64,000 bases of DNA from NCBI RefSeq assembly GCF_020329485.1, contig NZ_JAGKJI010000036.1, forward strand, positions 1 to 64,000, in the 5' to 3' direction. Positions within the stretch are counted from its first letter, which is position 1. Each line of letters opens with the position of its first letter. Shown piece after piece: positions 42,481-51,649 of the stretch. Below the pieces are notes generated by a model, which did no database searches, was not told the origin of the DNA, and worked only from the letters and a program-made list of their open reading frames with translations. Source of the DNA: Bradyrhizobium cenepequi (GTDB lineage: Bacteria > Pseudomonadota > Alphaproteobacteria > Rhizobiales > Xanthobacteraceae). The translations under genes were made by a program, and so were the position numbers.

Positions 42481-43287
42481 ATGATGATCGAGATGGTCAC
42501 GTCAATAAGACTGGGCTTTCCACCATTCCGTTTGGTTGTTTGGCCCACGCTGGCGCTCGTCACGCTCGGCGCTGGTGCTTTGCCCGCGGGCGCTGGGGAA
42601 GCATATCAGGTCGCCACGATCTCCAGCCTACTCGCAGGCGGCTATGATGGCGACACCACCGTGGACGAAATGCTGCGCCATGGCGACTTTGGATTGGGCA
42701 CCTTCAACGGAGTGGATGGCGAGATGATGGTGCTTGATGATCTGGTTTATCGCGGGACGACTGACGGTCGCGCCCATTTGGTGGCACGGTCGGAGCGGAC
42801 CCCGTTTGCCGTCGTGGCTGCTTTTCAACCGCGCGGATCGATAGCAGTTCCGGCCGGACAGTCGCTGGAGCAACTGCAAGCTACGCTTGATGCGCTGCCT
42901 TACAGCCTGTCGCGGATCCTTGCAGTTCGCATCGACGGTCAATTCCAATTCATTCAGGTGCGCAGCGAGCCGAAACAAACGAAACCCTATCGTCCGCTGA
43001 CCGAGGTGATTAAGGAAGAGCAGGTCGTCAATTCCCTCACCGAAGTCGACGGCACCCTGATCGGCTTCCGGTTTCCGGTGGCGGCAAGCTCCGTCAACGT
43101 GGCCGGCTGGCATTTCCATTTTCTGACCTCCGACAAGGCCCGGGGCGGCCACGTCTTAACGCTCACCACCGGGCCGGGCCGGGCCTTGGTCCAGGAACTT
43201 TCCGACCTGCGCATCCGTCTCCCGGCGCAGGCCCCTAGCTCGAGCGCCAGCGCGGAAGCCGTCAAGGCGGCGGAGCAGCCACGCTGA
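42481..43287 (+). CDS. Exported alpha-acetolactate decarboxylase
   Basis: A 268-aa protein from ATG at 42481 (GGAGC upstream). Residues 1-38 form a signal peptide ('LVVWPTLALVTLGAGALPAG'). The mature part has the family's 'YQVATISSLLAGGYDGDTT', 'HGDFGLGTFNGVDGEMMVLD' and zinc-ligand region 'GWHFHFLTSDKARGGHVLTL' with H211, H213 and H224. Acetolactate decarboxylases convert (S)-2-acetolactate to acetoin. An exported version would act in the periplasm on secreted acetolactate. The C-terminal 20 residues are Ala/Ser-rich. It is likely controlled by the AraC-type element just upstream. Confidence 0.85.
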   Translation: MMIEMVTSIRLGFPPFRLVVWPTLALVTLGAGALPAGAGEAYQVATISSLLAGGYDGDTTVDEMLRHGDFGLGTFNGVDGEMMVLDDLVYRGTTDGRAHLVARSERTPFAVVAAFQPRGSIAVPAGQSLEQLQATLDALPYSLSRILAVRIDGQFQFIQVRSEPKQTKPYRPLTEVIKEEQVVNSLTEVDGTLIGFRFPVAASSVNVAGWHFHFLTSDKARGGHVLTLTTGPGRALVQELSDLRIRLPAQAPSSSASAEAVKAAEQPR

Positions 43288-43624
43288 ATATCGGCGCCCA
43301 ACCCGACACCACCACCGAGTGGTCGTCCTATCCGGGGACCACATGGTTGGGGTCGTACAAGTGAGCTGGGCAATGGAGTCGTGATTGATTCTCCGACTTT
43401 TGAGCGTCCGCGGACCAAACCGCGACTTTCTCCCTCGGCCATGGCGAGGTCGGTGACTGGAGAAAGCACAACCGCTGCTTGCCGTCCTTACAGCAACGGT
43501 AGCTCCAGCTTTTGATGTAGAGCTCACAACGACGGCGCCGTCAGGTTTTTCCCCGAGCTGAATTTCGCGTTGAACATCGAGCGGCTTGAGCTTGCCGGCC
43601 CAGTTTTCTGCCTCGCGAATCCAT

Positions 43625-43915
43625 TCTCCGAACCCACGACTAAAAGCTACGGCTTGCGCGGTGGCTAGGGGTGACATCGCGGAACTGGCCGCACGACGTT
43701 TATCGCGGTACCCGCTTTTTTCGCTGTTGATTCGAATAGTTGTGTACTGAGGAGAACAGCGCCGCGGCGGAAGACCCCTCCTCCGAACCCACGATCAAAA
43801 AATGCAGTTTTCTCGGCGACTGCTCGTTGATTTTGCTGTCGAATCGAACAATCGAATACAGAGGAGTACTGTGGCGTCCCGGAGAGAGTGGGAGTCAAAC
43901 TCACGATTTTTTAAT
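43625..43915 (-). other. Three tandem tRNA-Ser-like T-arm fragments (decayed attachment-site array?)
   Basis: Read on the minus strand, TCGTGGGTTCGGAG occurs at about 43625-43640 and 43780-43796. A fuller version (TCGTGAGTTTGACTCCCAC then TCTCTCCGGGACGCCA) lies at 43880-43912. All resemble the T-arm and acceptor of a serine tRNA. A second shared block, TTCGCTGTTGATTCGAATAG near 43722 and TTTGCTGTCGAATCGAACAA near 43833, shows an imperfect tandem duplication of about 110-155 bp. None is a complete tRNA. The rest of 43288-44197 holds no gene I can support. Confidence 0.35.
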
Positions 43916-43971
43916 CATTCCACTTCGACGAAGACTGAAAGCTGCTGAGGAAGCGCTGGCCTGCCTCCTCC

Positions 43972-44193
43972 AAAGATTCGAGCCTGAGCCGGGTTCGATT
44001 CCGGTTGGGACGATTGTCGAGGCCAGAAGGCTTGGGCCGCGCCTGCTGCCGAGGCGCCTGCTGCTTTATTTTGCGAGCTAATACCGCGCGTCATCTTGCT
44101 GGTATTTCTGCTGGTATCGGCAGCAATTGACGGACAAAATGACCTCAAATTCATATGGTTACGGGAATAGGCGATTGTCGGCCAGGGGCACCA
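43972..44193 (+). repeat. Long direct repeat, copy 2 (partner at 24180-24400)
   Basis: The segment 44076-44193 is about 94% identical to 24283-24400, in the same orientation; the upstream 100 bp are more loosely related and include GAGCCGGGTTCGATTCCGGT (43986-44005). As in copy 1 it ends with CCAGGGGCACCA. The next open frame starts immediately after it. Confidence 0.7.
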
Positions 44194-44248
44194 ACTAATT
44201 AGCTTATATATTCGCGCGATTCCGAGCCACCCCATCGAACTGGCGGCC

Positions 44249-44500
44249 GTGTATTTGGACCGCAATGTCGCGGCGGTTCTCGCCCGCGCGCCGGGTGTGA
44301 CGGCAAACCCGCAGCAGAAGCAGGATCTGGTCGCATTCATCCATCTCTGCGGGGCAGGTCCGGCGGGGGCTTTCGTACGCCGCGGTTTTCAAACGATGGC
44401 CAGCGAGCGCTGCGGCGATCACCTCGTCGCAGCCTATCTCGCCAAGGTCAATGCGATGAGGCGCCAGTACCTGCGCTTTGCTGCCGACGGCCGGAATTAG
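44249..44500 (+). CDS. Hypothetical protein, probably truncated at its 5' end by the repeat
   Basis: The frame is open from 44198, directly after the end of the direct repeat, and a GTG at 44249 is the first good start. The 83-aa product has 'VAAVLARAPGVTANPQQKQD', 'LVAFIHLCGAGPAGAFVRRG' and 'GDHLVAAYLAKVNAMRRQYL'. I do not recognise a family, but the even codon use and lack of low-complexity sequence suggest a real gene. In-frame residues before the GTG ('PSHPIELAAVYLD') continue the same sequence style, so the original start was probably replaced by the repeat. Confidence 0.5.
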   Translation: MYLDRNVAAVLARAPGVTANPQQKQDLVAFIHLCGAGPAGAFVRRGFQTMASERCGDHLVAAYLAKVNAMRRQYLRFAADGRN

Positions 44501-44582
44501 GGCCGTGCAATAGCGAAATTGTGGGGAGCTGGACGACCAATTGCATGTGTGCCTCGCGCGCCGGGTTGAGGAGCGCATCGCC

Positions 44583-44726
44583 CTAGTAATTCGACGCGAC
44601 GATGCTCTGCCCATAGTCGCCTTCGAGCCCGACCCCACGCCGCATGGAACGGCGTCGCGACACGGCGACTGAGTTGGTCAGCCAGAGGGTAAGCGCGACC
44701 ACGCCGCAAACGAGAGCGTTTTTCAT
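44583..44726 (-). CDS. Small membrane or exported peptide
   Basis: A possible 47-aa product from ATG at 44726, with AGG a few bases upstream. Residues 1-22 ('MKNALVCGVVALTLWLTNSV') look like a signal peptide or single membrane helix, followed by a basic stretch ('SRRRSMRRGVG') and a short tail. I know no family for it. It may be a real small secreted peptide or a chance frame. Confidence 0.35.
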   Translation of the reverse strand: MKNALVCGVVALTLWLTNSVAVSRRRSMRRGVGLEGDYGQSIVASNY

Positions 44727-45204
44727 CCTGTATCCCTTTTGTGTTTCGCAATGACTGCGCCTGAGCCACTCGGCGTTCGGTTCGAACTTGTCGCGCGTGC
44801 GTGTGTAGCGGGTGCCTTCCATACGCCCGTGAGATCCATGTTCTCCGCATCGATATGCAGACGGTCAGCGCGCGGAAAGCCGCGTCCCAGGCGGACGGAC
44901 TGGCGCTTGCGCCGCAACCATCATTCGGAGGCATGCGTTGGAACCACCCGCGAGCGCCGGCGCAGCGAAGCTCGCGGGCCAGCGGGTTCCGTGCACCTTG
45001 GTGCAGGGTCGAACATCACCGCAATATCCTTCAAGATCGCATCCCATGCTGTGCAGTAACACTCGCATAAGTAAGGCGATCTAGCGCCACTCGGCTCTAA
45101 GGGTGAAGGCGCCGCGCTTGGCCTTGTACCATGATCACTAACGACAGTTCGCAGTGGTCTCCTTCACGGTATGACGCCGCGGCGTGGCACCGGCCCCCAC
45201 ATGA
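44727..45204. other. Intergenic stretch without recognised features
   Basis: About 480 bp ahead of the orphan response regulator. It presumably holds that gene's promoter, but no clear -35/-10 pair, dyad or dispersed AraC-type element was found. Short frames are open on both strands without recognisable products. Confidence 0.35.
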
Positions 45205-46005
45205 ATGAGGCACTCTATGCGTGGCAGTTGGATATGGTCTAACCACCGGACAAACGAAGGATTGAAGCCAATCGATCTTCCGGCAGATGCCTCCAACATA
45301 CGTTCTGCCAGTATCTTCATTGTCGGATACGATCTGGCGACCAGGCGCATGCTCACGAGCTACTTGAATCGGGATCTTGAGACCAGCTGCGTGCTAGGCG
45401 CGCGCGAGCTTTTGCGTCGACTTAGGATCGCCGAGCCAGACCTAATCGTCTTGGATCCGGATCTGGAAGAAATCGATGGCCTCGAACTATTACGCGAAGT
45501 TCGTCAGAAAAGCGCTGTGCCTATTATCTTTGTGAGCGATCGTGATGGTGAAGAAACCGAGCGTGTGGTTGGCTTGGAGCTAGGCGCAGACGATTTTATG
45601 ATGGGCCCACTGAGCCTACCCGAGCTGCGCGCGCGTATACGTGCGAAGCTTCGTCGGCGCCTCATGGGTCGCGCTAACTCATCGAGACGCCGAGGATGCC
45701 GCTATACATTTGAAGGCTGGATACTGGACCAGCGCAAGCGTCACGTTTTGTCCCCCGAAGGTGAGCATATCCGTTTAAGCAAGCGCGAATTTGCGCTCCT
45801 AAGCGCGTTTGTGGAAGCCCCTTGGCAGACACTTAGTCGTGCGCACCTGCTAAGTGTTACACGAAGGCACGAGGATGTTTTCGATCGAAGCATTGATGTG
45901 CAGGTTTTCCGATTGCGCCGTAAGCTTCGGGATAATCCGCAGACGCTGATACGTACTGCGAGAGGAGTCGGGTATGTCTTCGAAACAGAAGTGGAGATAG
46001 ACTGA
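45205..46005 (+). CDS. OmpR/PhoB-family response regulator with a degenerate receiver
   Basis: A 266-aa protein (second in-frame ATG at 45217). Residues about 30-145 are a receiver domain and 165-262 a winged-helix DNA-binding domain ('LSKREFALLSAFVEAPWQTL', 'RSIDVQVFRLRRKL', 'TARGVGYVFETE'). The phosphoacceptor aspartate remains in 'LIVLDPDLEEIDG'. The acidic pair at the start is reduced ('IFIVGYDLA') and the conserved lysine of the 'KPF' loop is glycine ('FMMGPLSL'). Phosphorylation may therefore be weak or dispensable. No kinase is adjacent. Confidence 0.8.
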   Translation: MRHSMRGSWIWSNHRTNEGLKPIDLPADASNIRSASIFIVGYDLATRRMLTSYLNRDLETSCVLGARELLRRLRIAEPDLIVLDPDLEEIDGLELLREVRQKSAVPIIFVSDRDGEETERVVGLELGADDFMMGPLSLPELRARIRAKLRRRLMGRANSSRRRGCRYTFEGWILDQRKRHVLSPEGEHIRLSKREFALLSAFVEAPWQTLSRAHLLSVTRRHEDVFDRSIDVQVFRLRRKLRDNPQTLIRTARGVGYVFETEVEID

Positions 46006-46634
46006 AACTGGGCGCCTCACTCACACCACTGCCACCTGCTGTTGAACTGTTGACAAGTTTAGCCAGTTTCAGTCGTAATATTTCTTCCGGAGAAGGCCTA
46101 TCGGTGAATGCAACCGCATACGTCGTGTTTCGCTCTTGCTGATGCGTTGAACAGCTGCTTTTGAATGTCAATGCGCGCTCGAGCGCTTTGTGGCGGCGCC
46201 AGATTGGGACCTCGTGCCAGTATAAATTAATGTGACAAACGCATATCCTAGTCTCGCTGTGTGTCGCTATCGGAGCTTGGTCCTTGTCTATCTATACCCG
46301 GCTCAGGTAGAGCCCTTTGGGGGAACAACTGAGATAGATTAAACGGCAAAGCGGCTGTTGCGGTACGAAACTTCGCGCTGAGGTGACATGACCGCACGCG
46401 CCGAACGAAATTGTATATCGACACATGATTGAGGCATGGGCGGAGGAATAGTCCGGCGGGCTCGTCGATTATCGAGAAGCGATTGGCGCCGAATCTTGAA
46501 AAAATCCGGCGCCATGACGTTCTCATCAGGTGCGTGAAACGCCAATGAGGTGCATCACACCAAGGGCCATCCCAAGACGCGCACGCTCATGCTGTGGCAA
46601 AGGGTGCATAAGAGGAGATCGTCTCGATCGGCTA
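46006..46634. other. Intergenic stretch between convergent regulator genes
   Basis: About 630 bp between the 3' ends of the response regulator and the AraC gene. Frames present on the minus strand (around 45857-46545) have no recognisable domain. No terminator-like hairpin with a T-run stood out, and no tRNA or dispersed element was found. Confidence 0.35.
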
Positions 46635-47516
46635 TCATGTGTCTTCAGCGATCACTTGGGATGGGGAAATGCCATAAACGTGCTTAAACCAGCGTGACAT
46701 GTGCGCGTGATCGGCAAATCCGGTGGCCGCGGCAACGTGCGCCAAACCCATGCGACGCGTGCGTATAAGCTGCAGTGCGCGCTGCAAACGGAGCCGCACG
46801 ACGTACTTGTGTGGGGTCATGCCGACTGAGCGGGCGAACATGCGTGTAAAGTGAAACGGGCTACGGCACGCAACCTTCGCAAGGGTAACAATGTCCATCG
46901 GTTCATCTAGGTGGTCAGCGATGTACTCTTTGATGCGCCGAAGGGTCGTTCTGTCAAGCATACCCGGAGGGCTGTTCCCTGGATCCGAGGCATGCCGCTG
47001 TAGCAGACCCATTACAAAGCTGATGGACAGTTCACTCCACCAAAGTGGTCCATTTGGGCAGCCCGCGCTACTCTCCTGCTGAAATTTCCGCGCCAACTTC
47101 AGGAGGTCGACGTCCGTTTGCGCGAAGCGCTCCCTGAGCTTTCCGTAGAAGAAATCGTCAGTGTTCGCAAGCGTGAGTTGCGCCTGATCGACTGCTATGA
47201 GTACGATATCAATGTCGCCCTCACCATCGGCCTTGCAATCGATTCCGGCGGGACAAACAGCGTGGGTGCCTATCGTTGGCTCATGTGTCAGTCTGCGATC
47301 CGCTAGGCGACATTCGAAATGGATCTGCGACATTGGAAACAGAAGCAAGTTCTGCCGCATCGCACCGGAAAAATGGACTCCTTTCTCGAATCGTGCAGCA
47401 AATAGTGAGACTCCGTTCCCACCTGTGATCTGACGCGCGGTTAGCGTGGTTGGAGACCGACCATCGTCTTGAGCCAGGTTAAGTTCACCAATCTCGTTCA
47501 TCATGCGCAGAACCAT
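46635..47516 (-). CDS. AraC-family transcriptional regulator
   Basis: A 293-aa regulator of a different subgroup from the two paralogues at 37-42 kb. The N-terminal half is an effector domain of unknown specificity. The C-terminus has the double helix-turn-helix ('IVTLAKVACRSPFHFTRMFA' and 'LAHVAAATGFADHAHMSRWF') and the closing 'KHVYGISPSQ'. It converges on the response regulator gene. Its own target genes are not evident; the serine hydrolase at 48.6 kb is the nearest divergent gene. The promoter must lie in 47517-47900, where nothing recognisable was found. Confidence 0.8.
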   Translation of the reverse strand: MVLRMMNEIGELNLAQDDGRSPTTLTARQITGGNGVSLFAARFEKGVHFSGAMRQNLLLFPMSQIHFECRLADRRLTHEPTIGTHAVCPAGIDCKADGEGDIDIVLIAVDQAQLTLANTDDFFYGKLRERFAQTDVDLLKLARKFQQESSAGCPNGPLWWSELSISFVMGLLQRHASDPGNSPPGMLDRTTLRRIKEYIADHLDEPMDIVTLAKVACRSPFHFTRMFARSVGMTPHKYVVRLRLQRALQLIRTRRMGLAHVAAATGFADHAHMSRWFKHVYGISPSQVIAEDT

Positions 47517-48281
47517 CTTGCGGAGATATGTCTGTTTGCAGCTGATACCGAGTTTGCGCTTTGACGTTGATCAGAACAGGCAAAGGCAGGTCTGCTCTTT
47601 GAGACCAAAGAGGTAAGCGCATTGCCTATTTATGCAAGCAGATCCAGAAGCTCGACACGCCACTTCTCGTATGCGTTTGTTCGTTGGCTTCATTGGGGCG
47701 ATTAACGCCGACGGCGATCATATGTGCAGAACATCACTGACATGTGACAGAAACCGACCGCAGACCTCTAACATGCACGGTTAGCAAGACGCTCACCAGG
47801 TCTACCCACTTGCACGTGTTACTTTGTCTAGATCCCTAGCTCTCAGAAGAAAGCTGATGCTGCGGAGAGAGTGGGCCGTAAGCAGATTTTTCTGCGCGAT
47901 TGTAACTCCAACTAATTGCTGGCTGGCCGTGAGGCTGAGGGGTCTAGGCCCACTCTGTTCTTCATCTGGAGAGCGACAAGGGCGACGCGATCGAGGCTAT
48001 CCTTCGCTCGTGCTGTGAGACTGTACTGAGGCTTGATGCTTTGCGACTCACATTTCCATTCATGCGGAGCCAGCTCGCTGACAGAAGCGCTGAACGCGAG
48101 CGCAATATTATTCAAGACTAAGTTCTGCTGAGCACGATAAAGATGGGTACCTTCGTCCTGCGCGTTGGCGACGTTTTCGCATGTTATGGAAGTAGCAACT
48201 AAGCAAGCCGCTTGTAGATGGTCCGTTGGCCTAACGAAAGAAAGATCGAAATCAATCAACCCTCCAGGAAATAGGCCGCGC

Positions 48282-48389
48282 ATGTATACTGCAAGCATCG
48301 TAGTCGTCGAGCACGATCCGGCGATTGGGTGCATCCTCAGGGATCGCGCCAACCGAGCACGACGCCGAGAGTGCTGGCACACGTTTTAG
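48282..48389 (+). pseudogene. N-terminal stub of a response-regulator receiver
   Basis: A 35-codon frame with AGGA upstream begins 'MYTASIVVVEHDPAIGCILR', the first strand and acidic turn of a receiver domain, then ends after a basic tail. The phosphoacceptor part is missing. It is probably a relic of a gene like the orphan response regulator at 45.2 kb. The remaining sequence from 47517 to 48615 holds no other supportable feature. Confidence 0.45.
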
Positions 48390-48615
48390 AGGATGACCGC
48401 ATTTGTCGAAGCCCTCGTCGTCACTTAGTCGGTCACGACTTAGCCGCGAATGCACAAAGATGCTTTTGCCTCGACGTGCAGCTTCTCCGATTTTGCCGCA
48501 GCCTTTGAGACGATGCTCGCGCTTGGGCTAGTGCGTGCCCAGTGACGATTACATTTTTCCGGAAGTCTGGGCTGGTCGCATTTGATTCGAAAACTTAAAG
48601 AAACGAAGACGCTCC

Positions 48616-49800
48616 ATGCAGACCAACATTCTGATCGATCAGCACTTGCTTCACAAGACCGAAGCCAAGAAGATTCCCGGCCTGGTCGCGATGGCCGCGA
48701 ATGAGCACGAGGTGATCTATCAGGGCGCGTTCGGCAAACGCGACCTGTCCAAATCCGACGCGATGACAATCGATAGCGTGTTTTGGATTGCTTCGATGAC
48801 CAAGGCGATCACGACCGCCGGGGCAATGCAGTTGGTCGAGCAAGGAAAGCTCGAACTCGATACGCCAATCGGAAAAGTGTTGCCTGAATTCGTCGCGCCC
48901 CAGGTGCTCGAAGGCTTCGACGCGAATGGCGAGCCGAAGCTGCGCCGCGCCAGGCGCGCGATCACGCTGCGTCAGCTTATGACCCATACCGCCGGCTTCT
49001 GCTACGACATATGGAACGACGACATGCGCCAATATCGCAAGAAAGTCAGCCTGCCGGCCATTACCACTTGCAAGAACGATGCACTGAAGATGCCAATCGC
49101 GACCGATCCGGGCACCCGTTGGGAATATGGCACCAATATCGACTTCGTCGGCAAGGCCGTCGAAGCAGCATCGGGCAGGCGGCTGGACGCTTACCTGCGC
49201 GATCAGTTGTTCAGCCCGCTCGGCATGAACGACACTAGCTTTAAGATCAGCGAGTCGCAACGCAAACGCCTTGTCGGTATGCATGCGCGCGGCGAGGACG
49301 GAACGCTGGCCGTCATACCGTTCGAGACGGAGCAGGAACCGGAATTCCATATGGGTGGCGGTGGGCTGTACAGTACGGTGAACGACTATATCAAATTCTG
49401 CCAAATGATTCTCAACAAGGGAAAAGGCAACGGCAACGAGGTGTTGTATCCGGAGACGGTCGCGACGATGGAACAGAACCACATTGGAGGGCTCAATGTG
49501 ACCAAGATGGTTTCGGCCGACTCGACCCTGTCTAACGACGTCGATCTCTATCCGGATATGGTGAAGAAATGGGGCCTGGGCTTCCTCATTAACACTGCCA
49601 AAACACCCGAAGGCCGCAGCCCCGGAAGTCTCGCCTGGGGGGGACTGGCGAACACTTACTATTGGATTGATCCGTCACGCCGCATCTGCGGTGTGATCCT
49701 GATGCAGGTACTACCATTCGCGGACGAGAGCTGCCTGAAAGCTTTCGCGAGCTTCGAGCGTGGTATCTATGCCGGCCTAAACGCGGCTCGTGGCCGCTAG
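48616..49800 (+). CDS. Class C beta-lactamase-fold serine hydrolase (esterase-type)
   Basis: A 394-aa serine hydrolase of the beta-lactamase class C/EstB family. The catalytic SxxK motif is S60-M-T-K63 ('WIASMTKAITTAG'), the YxN motif is 'WEYGTNIDF', and 'FHMGGGGLYST' stands where class C enzymes have KTG, as in esterases of the family. There is no signal peptide, so it is probably cytoplasmic. These proteins usually hydrolyse small esters or act as amidases or peptidases and not as antibiotic resistance enzymes. It is a single gene; a decayed hydrolase copy follows it. Confidence 0.85.
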   Translation: MQTNILIDQHLLHKTEAKKIPGLVAMAANEHEVIYQGAFGKRDLSKSDAMTIDSVFWIASMTKAITTAGAMQLVEQGKLELDTPIGKVLPEFVAPQVLEGFDANGEPKLRRARRAITLRQLMTHTAGFCYDIWNDDMRQYRKKVSLPAITTCKNDALKMPIATDPGTRWEYGTNIDFVGKAVEAASGRRLDAYLRDQLFSPLGMNDTSFKISESQRKRLVGMHARGEDGTLAVIPFETEQEPEFHMGGGGLYSTVNDYIKFCQMILNKGKGNGNEVLYPETVATMEQNHIGGLNVTKMVSADSTLSNDVDLYPDMVKKWGLGFLINTAKTPEGRSPGSLAWGGLANTYYWIDPSRRICGVILMQVLPFADESCLKAFASFERGIYAGLNAARGR

Positions 49801-49833
49801 GTGGCGCGAATGCCGCCGCAGTTCTCCACATCG

Positions 49834-50290
49834 TCATAGCCGCCTAGCCCGGCCATGCACGCCGATCACTTCTTGCTGACTCTGACGCCCGAAATCGGAA
49901 AAGTCTGCATCGTTGACGGTCGGAAACACAACGCTGTCTATCAATACAGCAGCAGCCACATATTCAGGACATCGAGCCGCGAACTCCAAGGCAATCGTCG
50001 CGCCCACGCTGTGATGCTTAGTTGGGGCCAACTCTCGACATAGGTGGATCAAGTCGTCAACGAACTCTTCGATGTCGTAATTTTTCAATCGGCGTGTCGC
50101 CACCGCCAGGCCCCCGGAGATTGTCCGTCTGATGCGGGAAACATATGCCTGTTGGAACGCGAAACTCGCATGATCATAGCACCAGCCGTGGACAAACAGC
50201 ATGAGAGCGGCGCACTGCTGCCTTGATCTTCGTAGTAGAGTGAAACGTCGCCTCAAGCGACGTTCGGCATGAGAGATCGTCAGAGGGAGC
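49834..50290 (-). pseudogene. Decayed duplicate of the alpha/beta hydrolase at 62141-62923
   Basis: The sequence 49910-50270 aligns closely at DNA level with 62548-62915: 'LFVHGWCYDHASF', 'FQQAYVSRIRRTI', 'EEFVDDLIHLCRELAPTKH' and 'EYVAAAVLIDSVVFPTVN' are shared. Where the intact gene has the nucleophile elbow 'VVGHSMGG', this copy reads 'HHSVGAT' after a small deletion, so the catalytic serine context is gone. The region after 'FPTVN' is unrelated and the C-terminal half is missing. Frameshifts near the N-terminus are also present. It cannot make the active enzyme. Confidence 0.75.
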
Positions 50291-50344
50291 TTTACGCGGC
50301 TGGTACGAAACTGGTGCGCCGACGCCGGTTCGTGTGGTTGTGAT

Positions 50345-51445
50345 CTATTGTAACAACTCTGCGATGGCGCGTCTCGCCATCGCATTTTCATTGGGAAGGC
50401 CGATGGAAATGCGCGCCCAACGATCCAAGGGTGGAAAGGCTGGCCCGATATCGATGCCTCTTGCGCGAAGCGCTGCCGATAGCTCTTGGAGCGGCTTGCC
50501 GCTCTCGAAGAAGACAAAATTTCCTCGCGAGTCGGAATGCCGAAGATTCATCGATTGAAATAGTTCGTTCCACTTGCCGCGTTCGATGACTACGCGCTTA
50601 CGAACCGCTTCGATGTAGTGTTCATCCTCCAAACTGGCGGCCGCAGCTGCCAGAGCGGGCCGAGTAAGCACGTCCGGGGTGCCAATCTTGGCACGCTTCA
50701 ACGCGCCTGCGAGGTCCCGTGGTGCTACCGCATAGCCGACGGAAAGACCGGCTAAACTGTAGATTTTGCCAAAGGTCCTGAACACCACCACATTCTCTCC
50801 AGCGCGCGTCAGGTCGACCACCGTTCGTTCGGCAAAGTCCGGCTCAAACTCCAAATACGCTTCGTCAACGATGACGGTAGTACGCTTCGATATCTCCCGA
50901 ACAAAATTCCTGAACGCTGCGGTATCACTTACCGTGCCGGTCGGACTGTGCGGATTGATCAAGTAAACTGCTTGCGTTCGACGATCTACTCTATTAGCAA
51001 TGGCGTTGAGATCATTCTCTAGATTTTGGTTTAGGGGCACGCCAGTGACTATACCCCCGCAACGGGCCACGGCATCGACCAGTGCGGTGTAGCCGGGTTC
51101 CGAATAGATGAACTCTCCTCCGCTTGGACCATTCTTCGCCAGGTAAATTCCAAGAGACTCAAGGATCTCACCAAGCACGATATGATCTGCCGAAATATTC
51201 TCGCGCGTGACGATCGCCGGAGTGAGCATGTCGGCGGTTTCATCGACATAGCGGCAGAACTCTCCAAACTGATTTCGAATTGCCACGAGCGCGGACTGTG
51301 AAGGACCAAAAGGATTCTCGTTGAGCGATAATCTCACGGGAGGGTGGTCTATACCGTCCACAGCACCGCCGCGCGTTGTGGACATTATGAGACCGCCAAG
51401 AGCGAGGCTGCTCGCGGACAGACAGTCGCGACGGGTCATTGGCAT
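50345..51445 (-). CDS. Tat-exported PLP-dependent aminotransferase (HisC-like fold)
   Basis: A 366-aa fold-type I aminotransferase related to histidinol-phosphate aminotransferase. The N-terminus 'MPMTRRDCLSASSLALGG' is a twin-arginine signal, which would place the enzyme in the periplasm. The PLP-binding residues include N164 ('INPHSPTG'), D194 ('VIVDEAYLEF') and the Schiff-base lysine K227 ('FGKIYSLAGL'). The arginine that normally binds the PLP phosphate 8 residues later ('LAGLRxGY') is serine, S235. The active site is therefore altered. Exported aminotransferases of this kind are known but poorly understood. Confidence 0.75.
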   Translation of the reverse strand: MPMTRRDCLSASSLALGGLIMSTTRGGAVDGIDHPPVRLSLNENPFGPSQSALVAIRNQFGEFCRYVDETADMLTPAIVTRENISADHIVLGEILESLGIYLAKNGPSGGEFIYSEPGYTALVDAVARCGGIVTGVPLNQNLENDLNAIANRVDRRTQAVYLINPHSPTGTVSDTAAFRNFVREISKRTTVIVDEAYLEFEPDFAERTVVDLTRAGENVVVFRTFGKIYSLAGLSVGYAVAPRDLAGALKRAKIGTPDVLTRPALAAAAASLEDEHYIEAVRKRVVIERGKWNELFQSMNLRHSDSRGNFVFFESGKPLQELSAALRARGIDIGPAFPPLDRWARISIGLPNENAMARRAIAELLQ

Positions 51446-51649
51446 TCTCGGTTCTCATGTTGGTGCACGTCAGGTCAGCGGATCGATCGTCGCAACTTGC
51501 GTAGCTCACCCGTATTACAATCGAATTGCACGTCTAAGCGTCTAAGTTACGTTCGTAAGGAATGGCTAGTTTAGTGGGGGCAAAATGAGATCTGAATGCC
51601 GACGAGGAGCTCTCCGATGTGCGCCAGCTCCTCGGCCACAAACGCCGCC

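Noticed and set aside
43156..43677. 173-codon minus-strand frame overlapping the acetolactate decarboxylase 3' end
   Set aside because: The part beyond the decarboxylase ('FGEWIREAENWAGKLKPLDV') might be a real relic, but I cannot link it to a family and the rest is antisense to a real gene.
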